A stretch of 64,000 nt of DNA. It comes from Apostichopus japonicus (lineage: Eukaryota; Echinodermata; Holothuroidea; Aspidochirotida; Stichopodidae). Where the stretch lies: positions 8,027,501 through 8,091,500 of the forward strand of contig NC_092581.1 of NCBI RefSeq assembly GCF_037975245.1. Reading direction: 5' to 3'. Below the pieces are notes generated by a model that made no database searches, was not told the origin of the DNA, and saw nothing but the letters and a program-made list of their open reading frames with translations. How positions within the stretch are numbered: position 1 is the first letter of the stretch; every line of letters starts with the position of its first letter. Of this stretch, positions 28,070 to 43,000 are shown in pieces. Both the position numbers and the translations under genes were made by a program.

Positions 28070-31000
28070 TTAGCACCCTCCCCAGGTCAATCTCTGCACA
28101 TGGTCTGTCTTCTGCTTGGTCGGTTTAATAAAGCCCAAGAACTGGAGCTCTGATACAGCTCTAATAAATCTTGCACTGAGCATCCAAGGTTAAGGTCATT
28201 TACACCATCATTCTAGGCTCATCCTACTCTCAGAATATTATGTATGCAAATATGTACATGCTGTCATAAACAGCCATTTGGAAAGTGAGACTGTCTAATA
28301 GGAATAAACAGAGTAAAATAACAATAGGAGAGCTATTTTCAAGTGAACTGCTTCCATTTGAAGTAGCCATATTACTGGTAACTACAAACCATGACTTAAA
28401 AATGTTTGTAACACTGTTGATTAAAGTATGGCAATCTTCAGAATTCCATGGTGGTATTAGTGTACACTCTAGCACTATTCTATGCACATATACAACAATT
28501 TAGTAATACGGTAATGAACATATATTTGTACCATGGGAGATGTTGGATACAAAACCAGCTGCTTTATAAAGTTTCTCTGTACCCTATGTTCATATAGCCT
28601 ATGTTCAAACACCCTATGTTCATATACCCTTCATATAGCCTATGTTCCCAGGCGCGTATCCAGGATTTTCTAACCCGGGGGGCGCGAATTACCATCTAAG
28701 CGGAGCGCCACCATCGGTTGGCGCGGAGCGTACAAGAAAATTTCTGGTTTTGATACCCCCCAGATCACCGGAAATGGCACTTCTCGGGCTTGAAAATGAC
28801 CAACCAGATGTACACTTTTGCCTGAGAACCAAGTATTTCCCAAAAGTTTTTTTCCATCCATAACCTTTTTGAAGATTGTAACCAGTCACTCATCATGTTC
28901 GACCTCATTGCATGTCCTATGGATCATTGCTTTTGTAGGTGATTCTACGTCACGGCCCACAATATCTGACAGCCCCACTTTTCAAGGTTTTAAGCCCAAT
29001 ATTTCATGGGCTTAATTCACTTCAAAACATACCCATAATGTTGCACAAAATTCAATCTATGGACAACCAATATAGAAAAAATGTTGGTCAGGAAATTTTC
29101 GAAAATTCCGACACAGTTAATTTATTGGTGTAGAAATATTGCAACCTCTTATAATGGCTATTATAAAACTTGGTTTCGGAAATGAAAAATAGCAGATATT
29201 TCCGATATCAGGTATATCGAAACCGAAGACTACACACATAGGCTTAGGTCCCGTAGAAGGCGGGGGCCGCAGCCCCCCCCCGCCGCAACCAATTTTTTTC
29301 CCATTTTTTTCGGGCACCTACTGAAAGAAAAATAAATAGCAATGAAAAGCTTAAAAATGATCTCCTTGGTAATTAAAATAAAGTTGTAAGCTTGGCCGAC
29401 ATTACTACTGTAAAAGAGAGTTTTGACATAAATGGATCTGTATGCTTTTTCTCCATCTACATAAGACATTTGGTTGTTTACATTAGCATCCGGCGGTATA
29501 CTGTGCAACTTTCACGGACCGTGCGGTACACGATGCCATGCAATGTAATGACCGATGCTTGCTTATATGATATTGGCATCGATGTGTTGAACGCGCGCTA
29601 TGCGCGCGAAAAATTTCGGCTCTTTTTCGGGCAAGTCGTTACAGCCCCAAATCCAATTGGGCTCCTACGCCTTGAATACACACATAGACAGTTTTTTGAG
29701 GCTGTTCATCGTGGAACATGCATTTCAATGCTCACTGACACTGGCGGATCCAGGGCCTTTGTTTGGGAGGGGCCAAAGTGGCATTAGAGTGATATGGGGA
29801 GGGGTCAAAGGGGAGGGGGTGCCCCCCTCCCCTATGGAAAATTTTCTATTTCTGAATGCCCTCAGATGTAATTTGGTGCGACAAAAGTGTACAATGGTGA
29901 TGTTAATTTACTTCTAAAAAAAATGTTTCCCAGGTGTAATTTTCTAAAATATTTATAAAACAAAGTTGAGATCATCTTTCTCAAGCAATTTGATTTCTCA
30001 TAGGTTATAAATTTCTTACAACCAGCCTGTAACTGCAAAATGGTGTTAAACTGTAAATCCTCATGCTCATACATTTACATAGCTCCCAACTCTTGAGAAG
30101 GCAAATGCTGGTCCATGCCACGAATCGCCGTCCTGGGGGAGGGGTATAAGGGGAGGGGGTGTCCCCCTCCCCTTTTGAATTTTTTCGGAATCATGGTGAT
30201 GCCTACATGTAAAATGGTGGCACTTAGAAAGGCTTTTGTCACCCAAAATTTTCTGAGAAATATGCATTTTTTTGTGTGTAACATCAATAAATTGAATAGT
30301 AGGTGATAATTCATTCTTTCCCGTGGCATGAAAATGTTCGCTGCTCGCCCCAATGAAAGAAATATAGGCTAATTTGAGGTTCAAATGATGCTGTAAAGGA
30401 GGTTTTATACTCTATTATGCTAAATGCTAAAGAAATGATGGTTGCTAAGTCAAGATATGATGCAATTTTTTTGATGTATACTTGACAATTACAATGCGGT
30501 TTTTCGGACGCTTGTGCGGGTCAGCGGGTTTGGGTGTTAGAATGCGGGTCTAATTCCCGCGAATTGCGGGTCAGTTGGGAGCTCTGCATTTAATTTTAAA
30601 CCAGAAAACGAAAAGGTTTACACTAGTCTACCACTGCTATTCCTCTCGATTGTTTTTAATTTCCAATCATATGATTTAGCGGATGTTCGGAAACACTTTT
30701 TGGCTCACCTTTGGGGGGGGGCCATGGCCCCCCTTGGCCCCCCTTGGATCCGCCAGTGCTCACTGATATGATGTTATATCTGCTCTTTGCTTTACAAATT
30801 CGAACAGGCGTGTAGCGAGTAATTGCCAAGGGAGGGGCGAAGCCTGTAGGCAAACTATCTAAGCGAAGCGCCACCATGAGTTGGCGCGAAGCGTACAAGA
30901 ACAATTTTGGCCGAAAATGCCTCCCAGGTCGCTGGAAATGACACTTCCCAGGCCTTGTAAGTTGCATCTAAGCATTGTCTATTTTGAAATTACTAGCGAT

Positions 31001-34000
31001 GTCTTAAAGAAAATTTGCTCGGGGGGGGGGGGAGGGGGCGGTCGCCCCCTTTCCGAAATGCGTCATGTTCCCCGACGACTCGGTCGAGTTCAAGACCAGC
31101 CACAGTTGGTTCCATATAGCACAATTGTACTACAATTTGTACAATTGTTTAAGGCGTTCATACAGACACACGCATCATGATAGACCATATATAGTATTTA
31201 TATAGATACATTAGTGAGAGAGGAAAAATGGAAACGTCAAAAATGGAATTGTCGGTGTAAGGGGTAGGGTGAGGCGCACACCCCTCCGTAATCCTTGATC
31301 TGTCACTGGCTACCCTGTGTATATAATAGGGATCAGCGCTTTAACTATGACTGTTCCTCTTTCTCTTCCCGAGGTCTTGGCTCTCTTCTACTCCCTCCTT
31401 TTCTCCTTCTTCTCTCTTTTTTCTTTTTCTTTTCCCTTCCTTTCTCTCCTCCTTTTCTTTTTCCCCCCTCCTTTTCCCTTTTTTTCTTCTCTTTTTTTTT
31501 CTCTCCTCTTTTCCTTACCCGGGGGGCGCGCGCCCCCAACGCCCCCCCCTGGATACGCACCTGGTTCCTACATCCTTCTCTGTTCATATACTCTTCATAC
31601 ACCCTATGTTCATAAACCCTTCATATAGCCTATGTTAATATAACCTATGTTCATATATCCTATGTTCATATACCATATTATCATATAGCCTAAGTTCATA
31701 TACCCTTTGTTCATATATCCTTCTCTGTTCATATACCATATGTTCATATATCCTTCATATCATTGCAATAAACCTCAAAACTTCAACAATAGTTTCCTTC
31801 ATATATTCTTTCTGTTACAAATACAATAGGTATAATTGTTATGATCAAGGATACTGTAATTCAGGGTCGATATCAGTTTCTTTATTTGTCTTTTCTTTGC
31901 CTTTTCCTCCTTTTCCTTTCTTTTGTTTTTCTTCCTCCTCATGTGGAAGTTGTCCTGTAACCACGGTAACAAATGCCTAACAAAAGGAGTGAGCATAAGA
32001 ATTACAAAATCATTATTCTTATAGTAGAAAGGAATAAGCAATTAATCAGTTTTTGTATAAAGATTTTTCACAATAAATTAAGACCAGCCATCAATGGTTG
32101 TCTCAAATATATCTGGAGATGTAATCACTGACAAATTAAACTTTACCATTCAAAAAGCTTTTTGCCCAAAATATCTTAGCATTACATGATCCCTAAAGCA
32201 TAAAGCATACAGATTTCATGGCTTTTCCATTATCAAATCATCACTTTAAGTGGAAGTTTCTTTTCATCAGGGATTGAATTTGGATGTCTTGGGCTGTAAT
32301 TCGAATATTTATATTTAAATTTGTTTTGCAATCAATTAATTTGATAAGTAAATGTGAATGCTAATGGAATGTTAGCTCAGTGGTTAACGCCTATGCCTTT
32401 CAATCATAAGGTCCCGAGTTCGAGTCACTCCAAGATTAATGTATGTCGTCCAGTTACAGAGTTGTTGACAATTCATAATCATGGACGTTAAATATGAATC
32501 TAAGAGACTGACTTCGGTCAGCTTGTGGCTTTGCTAAGCCAATGATGGCTTCTTCACGAGTTACTGCTTGCAGGAGGATCTACATACAATACATACATAC
32601 ATACATACATTTATATAGAGTATTAAGTACATCTCATAAAGCAGTTATAAGTCTGAAGAACCTCACCTGAAGCCAGTCATAGAGGTTAATGAGTCTTCCG
32701 TACTCGAGATGTAATTTATAGACAATACAAATATCAGGCAGAGAGCCAGTCACACTGTCTGCTTCTATCTTACAAGCTTCATTCTGTGGAATGGAATCCA
32801 AGATGTTAGGAGCTTGTAAATATATTGTAGTCAATAATCACCATAGGTGCTTCTTGATATTAATTATCTTAAGCAAGACATTCAACGTTATTCCAATTTA
32901 TTTAAAGCCTAGGCTTGGTACAAATCCCCTCCTCAAAAATACAGAATATATAAACAATTTGGCTAATTTTCTAATATGACACTGATTCTGCCAGGAATCA
33001 ATCACTTCAGTTCAGAATCTATTCAGAATCACAGTGTATGTACTTAAATGAGGGGCAGCCATCACCATCCATCCTTGCTAGACAACTGCACACAGCTGTA
33101 CTACAACAAACAGTCATTGACAGAGTCAATTACATCCAGATCATTTGGAGAGGTCTTGAAGGCCACCAGATTGCTCTAGGTGTGGTTCAGGCAACTGAGA
33201 GCAGTGGCAATTTTCTTAAAACTTTTGAATTCAAAACTGCTAGAATATCATAGATTATTTAAGTTACTGTTGGGTCGTCTTCCACTAACCTGTAAATAAA
33301 CGTACGGATTGGTCAATGCAGTCTGGATGGCAGCTCTTGGGGATGCGTGAAGATGTTGACGAACCTCGTACACATTGTCAAAGTAAAACACCTCATGCAG
33401 TGTCAAGGAATGAGGTATAATCAGTATCTTTCTGAGAATGGAAAAAGTGAGAAAATATATGAGAAATTTAATGCTGTTAAATGTAAATCACATGAAAATA
33501 AAGGTGTTATTGAAAATTAACATACTAATCTGATTACATTAACTTAGATTATATCACTAGTTATGCATTCTTGTTATACTAAAACTTCTCACTCTTTAAA
33601 CACGGCTATTCACCTGAAAACTTTCTGGAGGTATTCAATGACATCTTGTCTCACCACTTCATACTGAGTCAGTTCTTTCTTTTTCTTGGCATCAACCATC
33701 AGTTTCTGTTGCAGGGAGTGCAGAGTGACTTTACCAGTGGTTGCAGTATTGCTAGGATGTTGTTCTTCTGTAGATTCCTCTTTACCATTGACTGCTTGTG
33801 TTTTTGCAGGCAAATGAGCTGACTCTAATTGAGGTATTGATAAAAGATTTCTTTCAATATAATCAACACCAGAGAAACAATACAAAAAATGTATGGTAAT
33901 GAATGATGACAACATGGGATAGGGGTGAGAGGGGATGGATGGGGGGGTGGTGGATTTTATGCCAGTTGGTGTTTACCTTTAAAAGGAGTTATAGAGATGG

Positions 34001-37000
34001 GGAAAAGAACCAAAAGCATGGTTGACTTTGACAAGAAAACCACAAAAATAAAAGCATATTGATAAGTAATTAAATATAATGATCAACAACTGTACAGAAA
34101 TTTTAGTAATGAAAGTGAGCTGAGTAGATTGTTGAAATCATTTCATATGCGTAGTATCAGCTATAGCATGTTACAATTACCAATATGTATTTCATTGCAA
34201 TGCCAACCCTCTTCTGTTTCAAAGTAACTTAATATTAAAACTCATTCAATCTTAGAAAAGGAAAGCTAAAACTTAGGAAAATGCTCAGTCTGCAATATTT
34301 CATAACAATAAATTATATAAGCCATAGATTGTAATTCACTTTTTGATTAATTAAGAAAGATATGTATGCTATATATGGGACTTTGACATATCAACTGCCA
34401 CCTACATACCTCCCCATCTACCCCCCCCCCCACCCTTTTCTTGAGCAACTCACAAACTTCAGGAAATCAATGCCCCAAGAAAAGATTGCTCTGCAAGGAC
34501 CAAAACCAAATGCTTACCAGCAAGACCTTCGATGGTTTGTTTATATTCCACCAATTCTGAGCAGACCTCCTCCAATATACCTTCTTCCTTGTCCAGAATC
34601 CTGATGCACGCCTCTAAATGACAGATTAATTCTTCCCGAGCAAATAGCCTGCAATCGAAACAAATAAAACATATCTATGTTTGATGGACACAGCCAGCTT
34701 GAGAACTTTGCAAAGAGTGAAGGACTTTTGGTGAACTTTATTTTCATTCGATACATGTTTTAATGAAAGACATTGCAAATAACAAAGTTGTACTCAACCC
34801 CATTATTCAATTGTGAAAGACATAAGTACTTACAAGAAACTTGATATATAATCAAATATGACAAAGAAGGTGAAATGAAATCCTTATATTTGTAAGGCTA
34901 CTGTGGAGGAAATATGAGAGGAAGAAAATAGAAGCAGAGGGGAATAGGAAGTGAAAGGGTAGAGAGGAAGGGTATAGAAAGGAAGGGAATAGGAGTGTAG
35001 GGACTGGGAGGTTAAGGAAATACATGGGGGATACATGAGGGAATAGGGAGTGGTGAATTAGAAAGTTGTAATTTCACATGTCAACAATGGTTAAAGAGTG
35101 AATAAGCTTTTGATACCTGACAAGACTGATGGCTTGTTTGTACCCCTCTTGTTCTACAATGTTCCCTTCTAGAGTCATAGCATACAACTCTCTTAGTTTC
35201 TTCCCCAGTGGACTCTGTGGAAGCTCATTTGTGATTTGATGCAGACATAGCAGCACAGGGTAGAAGTTACTGTGGTACTCATGAATAACCTCAAGAAGGT
35301 CCTGGATAACACCCTGGAATCAATCAAATTATTCAATCAATCAATCAAATAGTCAGACATCTGATGGGGCATATGAATGATCATAGCACTGATATTACTG
35401 CAAGAAACCTGACTACATGATTCAAGCACTGAAGGGCAACATCACCACACAATGAAATGAGCTGATGGGGCATATGAATGATAATAACATTGACACTACT
35501 GTAAGAAAACTGACTACATGATTCATGCACTGAAGGGCAACATCACCACACAATGAAATGAGCTGATGGGGCATATGAATGATAATAACATTGACACTAC
35601 TGTAAGAAAACTGACTACATGATTCATGCACTGAAGGGCAACTTCACCACACAATGAAATGAGCTGATGGGGCATATGAATGATAATAACATTGACACTA
35701 CTGTAAGAAAACTGACTACATGATTCATGCACTGAAGGGCAACATCACCACACAATGAAATGAGCTGATGGGGCATATGAATGATAATAACATTGACACT
35801 ACTGTAAGAAAACTGACTACATGATTCATGCACTGAAGGGCAACATCACCACACAATGAAATGAGCTGATGGGGCATATGAATGATAATAACATTGACAC
35901 TACTGTAAGAAAACTGACTACATGATTCATGCACTGAAGGGCAACATCACCACACAATGAAATGAGCTGATGGGGCATATGAATGATAATAACATTGACA
36001 CTACTGTAAGAAAACTGACTACATGATTCATGCACTGAAGGGCAACATCACCACACAATGAAATGAGCTGATGGGGCATATGAATGATAATAACATTGAC
36101 ACTACTGTAAGAAAACTGACTACATGATTCATGCACTGAAGGGCAACATCACCACACAATGAAATGAGCTGATGGGGCATATGAATGATAATAACATTGA
36201 CACTACTGCAAGAAAACTGACTACATGATTCATGCACTGAAGGGCAACATCACCACACAATGAAATATGACAGCTGATGGTGCATATGAATGATAATAAC
36301 ATTGACATTACTGCAAGAAGACTGACTACATGATTCATGCACTGAAGGGCAACATCACCACACAATGAAATATGACAGCTGATGGTGCATATGAATGATA
36401 ATAACATTGACACTACTGCAAGAAGACTGACTACATGATTCATGCACTGAAGGGCAACATCACCACACAATGAAATATGAAGGTAGTTATTCCACAACTT
36501 TGCATGTAGACCTAATTATAGACTGAATTTAGAATGTACTAAATACTTCAAGTCTCAATTTCTTTTTTTTCCATTTTAAGAGCGGGAAGGGGACCCCAGA
36601 TCAAGTTTGTGCAACGTATAAGGCAGCTTCCATTACTGGAACATATTATATAACCAACATTGATCACTGTTTTCAATTTTCTCCTGATTCCGGAACCTTG
36701 TTACAGAACAGATACCCATCAATTCTAAAACGTCATGTGATATTTAAATGCCTTTAATACCTTTGTGTGTTTGTCATCCAATAAGAGGGCCCGCTGTTCC
36801 TTTGGTGCCTGATTTTCAACATATCTGTTCAAAATGGAGACATCAGAAACTCCTTTAAAAAGTGCATCAAAAGTGCATACCCATAATTGTTACTTGATAA
36901 AGTCTATGCAGCATTTGACTGTAGACCTCTGTAACATATTTTTAAGTTTCAAAAGACCAGAAACCTGAAGTTACAAGTAATTGAAAATTATTTTAGAGTG

Positions 37001-40000
37001 AACACATGTATAGCAGTATGGAAGATATGATCATAAATTTATCATAAACTCTTTATGATCATACAATGCTGTATACACTGACAAATACAGTTAAGCTCCA
37101 CATTCTGAAAATCACCAGTTGCATATCAATTGTTCAATTTAATTCCATTTCCAATATTTTGCCTTCACATTGTAAGCTTTCAAATATATATGTAACAAAA
37201 CAACCTACATCAAAAAAACAAAAAAAATTGAGATATTTTAACATCTTAACTTTAATATAGGATGACTTTACAAAAACAAGAGAATTCACTTTGATATGTT
37301 TCAATCTATTAAATATCATTTCAATACCAGTGTTAAATTTGCAGAAATAACCAGGGAGATTCAAACAATCAAATTACTTATCTAGCACACAGAGAAAACA
37401 GAATATCTGGGTCAGCATCTCACAAGCAACAGAAACATCAAGAGCATCAACAACATAACATATGCGGATTACACATAAATGTATACAAAGCATTATATAT
37501 TTCTCATCAACCTTAGATATACACTTGTTTATATGAAGCTATTAGAAAGGCTACTAAAACATATTAAAGCAATCGTTTAACATATAACAATTAGGCTTGG
37601 ACCAGGGAGCTGACATCACCATCAAATATGCTCTGAGGGAACAAATAATTAATTGTGAGTAGCTTTTTAATAGTCTTGATATAGACTGATGACCCACTCC
37701 CAAAACTTTGCTAGTTTGTTGGACTATGAGATATGCACACATCAAGTACTGTACATATGATGGACATAAACTTATAAACCAACCTTCTGAATGACTTAAG
37801 TTGTCTGCATAGTTCTAGTTGATCATGTGACATTGCCTTCACACAGTCTGCAGCCTCTTCAAAGTTACAGCACAAGAAACTCAATGGTTGATTGAAGAAG
37901 TGCTCAATCATGCTAAACTAAAACCAAACAAAACAATCAATTAGTTATACAAATGTAATCAATTACATTTATAATAATGAGTGTATTGTTGTATCCCACA
38001 CATCCCTTCTTCTACTGCCTATCCTTTGTCTTTAATTAATTTTGCTAATGAAGGTCTGACATTTTTGTGTAGAATTAGTTTTATCATTTCATTCTTGTTG
38101 TCAGCTACCATTATACCATTGCATTACCAGCATTGATATTACTGGCAATAAAGCCTATTTGAATAGTAAAGCATCTTATTACGGATAAATACAAAGTTTT
38201 GCTATAAGGTTTGAAGTTACATTTTATCCATATCAATAGCAGTATAACAGCGTTTACAACCTTGTAGTATTACTGCTTGAACCTTCTTATAGTAAATAAG
38301 TCTAAACTTTTAAATGACAATTAATTTCTACATTGGGAGAAGAAGAAGATACTGGACTAAAGTTTGACATAGAGGAAACAAACTTCAACAAGAAAGCTTT
38401 ACTTGTATATATTTGAAAAAAAAAGAATGAAGTTTCTTACTTTTATGCCTTTCACAAAATTGGTGAATGAAAAGTCATGGTAAAGAAAGAGATCCAGTAA
38501 TAGCAGGAAAACTTTGGCCCCAAGCTTGAAGGGATACTTAGGCGTAAGGAAAATCTGCGGGAAAAAAATAAATAATGTACACCAAAACAAGGATTTATTA
38601 CAATTACAAAACTAAGGACGGATTTCCATTGCTGAACCACTGATATAAATCTAAATTTCTAATGGAAAGGGCTATTCAGAAAGACGGTACAAATATACTT
38701 GTTATGTTTGAAAACAACCTCCTCCCTCCCTCATCCAGAGCTGCCAATCTTAAAAGACAAGATTTAAACCAGCAGTTTCACAGAAGAGTAAGCATGCCTC
38801 TGTATTGGTACATTACATTTATAAATTCTGGCATGGTTAGACTAACACAGTTATTCAAATCAAGACAATCAGATAAGTATGACTTTAAGGGGGACTCTAA
38901 AGGTCAAATAAGGTCAGGTTGCAATAAGTCTGATGTTGCAGCCATTTCTTTGCAAGGGAGATGGTACTGGTTAAGGTCATTGGAATCGCATATTTTCCGA
39001 GAGCAAACCATACACCTGTACATTTGTTATGATCTGCCGTACAAAATACGGAAAACACGTACTACTTCCCATCTCTGCTTACCCCTCCCAACTACAAAAT
39101 TCTAATTAACATTTGCACATGGTTTAAGGAGATGTGTTAAAATCAACACAAATGGAAGAAATGGTTTTACCTTCGAAATAAGCTGATTGAGGGAAATGGA
39201 GGAATGTGGTGCCTGGAACTTTTCAATGCTCAACAAGGATGAAATGGACTGAGGTAAGATTCTATGAATGGCTGTCACAGCTGTTGCTATGCCAAACACA
39301 AAGGTCAAAGGTAACCGAGATAAGTACTGGCTGTGCGGAGAAAAATAATTGGAAAATGTTAAGAGACTGATGGGAGAATGCAGAGAATATGATGAAACCT
39401 CACAAAAGGGTTTACCTGAAAGTAACATATATTTATGATTCCTCAAAAACAAGAAATTTCTATGAAACACACCAAAAAACCTTCTCAGAGTTATTGTTGT
39501 AACCACAGGTTAAACAAGGGGCAACTATCAGCATGACCATTGGGAATAGAAATTAGACAAGTAGTTCTTGATTTGTCAAGAGCTTTTAAACACTCAGGGG
39601 AGGGAATAGGTGGAGCAGCTACTGCAGCTGAAACAATGAATTTTCATTATTTCGTTCAGAGAAAACCTGTTTGTCTTTTGTTTGTAAGCTAAGAAATATA
39701 AACAATAACATTTATTCCTGTTGACCTATTCATGCCAATATGTAAGCCCCCTGCCACTGAATAATTGTTTCGTATAGAATATTAATAAAACCTGGACTGT
39801 AGAAGTAATATATCGGCTCAACATCAACTATGCAGGTCCACAGTATCTACAACCTTCTTTTTCCAATTGGTTTTACAAACTAAACTAAAAGTCGGTTTTG
39901 AAGCTAGTCCTCACTTTCCTATTATCAGATCTACACTGTGTGCATCACAATATAGTACCCACCTTGCAATCTTAATGAAATCCTGAAGGATGTGAGGAAC

Positions 40001-43000
40001 GAACCCTTCAATGTCTTCAAAGATAATAATAAGGCTAGGGGATCCTAAGGCAGCACTCTCTTCATCTGATTGCTTGTCTTTAGTACGAGCTACTGGCTTC
40101 AGGATGTAAAGGACAAGTGAAGGAAAACATTGATAAACTACAGGATAATTACACAGATATACATATCATATTGTATTCAACATAAATACAGTTAGGCGAA
40201 TATTAATTGTGATTGGATAGGGTGCATGGTAATTTATTATCATTTCAATGCTTGTCAAAACTTTAATAGTTAGGCGAGTATTAATTGTGATTGGATAGGG
40301 TGCATGGTAATTTATTATCGTTTCAATGCTCGTCAAAACTTTAATACAGTTAGGCAAGTATTAATTGTGATTGGATAGGGTGCATGGTAATTTATTATTA
40401 TTTCAATGCTCGTCAATATTATCTCCTATTACACATAAAACAATAACAGAGCTATTTACAAAGACACCATTCCAATGGAGGTTATGTTACCTTGAAGGTA
40501 TCTTCATACCAGGAAGAGAGTACTTGAAAAGTACAAGGAATCTTCTTAACATCAACAGTAGTCTCACCACCTTCCTCCTCCTCAGAAGACTAGTGAGTGA
40601 AATCAAAAGGTTTCAAGATATTAGATTACTGGAACTATTAAATTGTCCCCTGAATGTTCTTCTGTAACCAACCTAAAAACACAGGTGGCTATAGCATTGC
40701 TCACATACTAAATAAACAATTGGTATGGTGGGATGGACTAGGTTGGCCAACCAACAGGCTAATTTGTTTTATACAGAAGTAGATCTAGACAATATTGATG
40801 CAGCTGCTATGAAGTACACTTTCTTGCTCAAACATATCCTTCCTGCAATGGCAAGTGTGTCCTAAAATTGTATATGATAATTAGGATAAGCTTCCTGTTA
40901 AATGTGTTATAAACATATAATTTAAAATTCTGACCTAAACAAGAGTTTTTCAAAATATTAATCATTCATAAAATATCAAGTTACTTTAAAAATACATTAA
41001 AATACAATATGTTGACATTACAAAACAATATGGTGTGAACACTCAGTTCTACACATCTACGTATTACAGTCCTCTTTTCTGACCAAATCCCTGATAGAAT
41101 TACCATAGCATCTTCTTCTCCAATGAACTGACCAACCACAGATGACATGAGGGATTTGAGTGAGGAAGACTGTTTGCCAGTCAGTCTGATCACATGTGGG
41201 GAGATGTCCATCTTGAACATTGATACAAGAGACTTAAATATGGAGGAATGATCTGGAACATTAACACCTGTAAAGGAAGAAGGTTCTGAAATCAAGTCAA
41301 GTACATCTAAGAAATTATTACATAGACTTCAAACAGTCTACACTTATGACAGTGCTGTTACTGAAACAGGGCAAAGTTCACCCATCAATAACTTGTTAAT
41401 ATCTCAGTCAATGGCAAGAAATTGAAAATTGGATTTATTTCCTACAAATCTTTAACCAAACTAGATCTTTGAGATGACGTGAATTATGACAAAATGTATT
41501 ATGGCACTTATAATATACTGACAGATGGAATGCAAAATTAAGATAATATTTGAAAACAAGAAAAACTGATGAAACCACTTTAGTCTTGTTTTAATGGAGG
41601 ATAGTGCATCTGAAACAAAGAAATTATTCAATTGCAGAGGGGTGGAGGGGGGGGGGGTGAGAAGGTGTACATACAGAGGTATATTTTGGTAAATAACCAA
41701 ATATCAAAATTACAGTCACTCATGGTACAGCAGCACCACTTTGAGGAAAACTTTAATAAACTTCAAATATCAGAAATTAGTTATTTCAAGAAACAAACAA
41801 TTAGCACTTATGTCATTGTTTAAAGGTGATATATACTGCACCTGTCACTAGTGCAGCTGTTGGTAACTCCAATCTCCCTCCTGTATGGCTGGTACCATCA
41901 TCACTGATTCTGCTGCTGTGACAGTTCTTCATAAACTTCATCAAGTCATCAAGCAGTTTTCTATTGGTGTCATACTTTAGGCTCTATAATACAAACAGGA
42001 AGAATCAATTCTTATAATATATAACAAAGACTGGGTAACTTTTGTAGCAGTGTGATGAACTAATACAGGTCTTCATATACTTTGCTGTCTTTAATGACCA
42101 AACTATTCCCTTGGTAAACAGAAGCACTGCATCTATAGGGTTAATGTCCCCCTACACCCACCTCCTATTCTCCAAACCAAACCCTTTACCACATTCCATA
42201 TAAGACAAATTGATCTCAGGGCATCAATCATACCAACCTCTATATCTTCCTCCATTTCTTCCCAGAGATCAGTATAAGTTTCATTTCTAAGCTGAGAACA
42301 CTTCTGGTGTTCCTTGGGATGTTTCTGAAAATAATCTCCTGAAAAATGATAAAGAAAACAAAATCCTCTGTTTGTGAAAATGTTTGAAACAGTGATCTTT
42401 TCCTATTGTATTGCTCAATTGTGGGGGACAAAATTCCTTCCTTCTTTCGTGTGACTCACTTTTGTGACAAGTTCCTTAGGCTATATATGATGATTTCTAT
42501 TTGTGAGGAGATGGCAATACATTCAAACATGATGTTTATTTCTAGTTCATACACACATACTGTTTAGGTACTTCTGTACTACATACAGTATGGTAAGGAT
42601 GGAAATTAAAGGAACATTGACATCTGAACCACTTGTTCTTCACAGGATCTAAACGACAATACTCTGCCAAGTAGATCATGATCACATGGACAAAACTAAA
42701 TAAAATATTACAAACCTAGCAGATAAAAGTCCCAACCACAGAAAGAATTCATAAACTGAAAATGACAGATTGAAAATCATGTTCATACTGTAAGTGATAT
42801 TAAAATCAATATCAGCTTCTTATAATTTAATGATAAAAAGATTGATAACATCAAATCTTTTCATTTTTAGAAGAGAGCAAACCACAAGAGTTTACCTGAA
42901 TTTAGGATACATTTTCTTTTCTTACTGGTTGGTTTGAAGACAAATACACCCTAGAAGAGAGAGCAAGAGAGAGACAAAACAAAAATAAACTTCAAATATG

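Larger units (their letters stand above)
28649..31563. mobile_element. Outer hAT5-like element with 5-bp target duplication
   Basis: Ends are CAGGCGCGTATCCAGG on the left and, reading in from the right, CAGGTGCGTATCCAGG (15 of 16 match). Flanks are an exact GTTCC at 28644-28648 and 31564-31568. The interior holds two copies of the GCGGAGCG module (28694 and 30857), a second complete element at 29739-30758 and a 150-bp polypyrimidine tract. No transposase was seen. Naming it hAT5-like rests on CAG-type ends plus 5-bp duplications; superfamily is an inference. Confidence 0.8.

Noticed and set aside
30805-31303. Another nested element from CAGGCGTGTAGCGAG to GATCTGTCACTG
   Set aside because: End sequences are only weakly alike and no flanking duplication was found.
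31295-31628. Pro/Ser/Phe-rich plus-strand and Lys/Glu-rich minus-strand frames
   Set aside because: Both are readings of a polypyrimidine tract inside a transposon.
32366-32440. Functional tRNA-Glu gene
   Set aside because: Acceptor, anticodon and T stems have mismatches and the sequence continues into a SINE body and tail.
35361-36478. Regular direct repeats resembling a CRISPR array
   Set aside because: Units are contiguous 101-bp copies without unique spacers, inside an intron of an animal gene.
35422-36497. Series of overlapping 69-122 residue minus-strand open frames
   Set aside because: They are repeats of one another produced by the 101-bp array and lie in an ORC3 intron.
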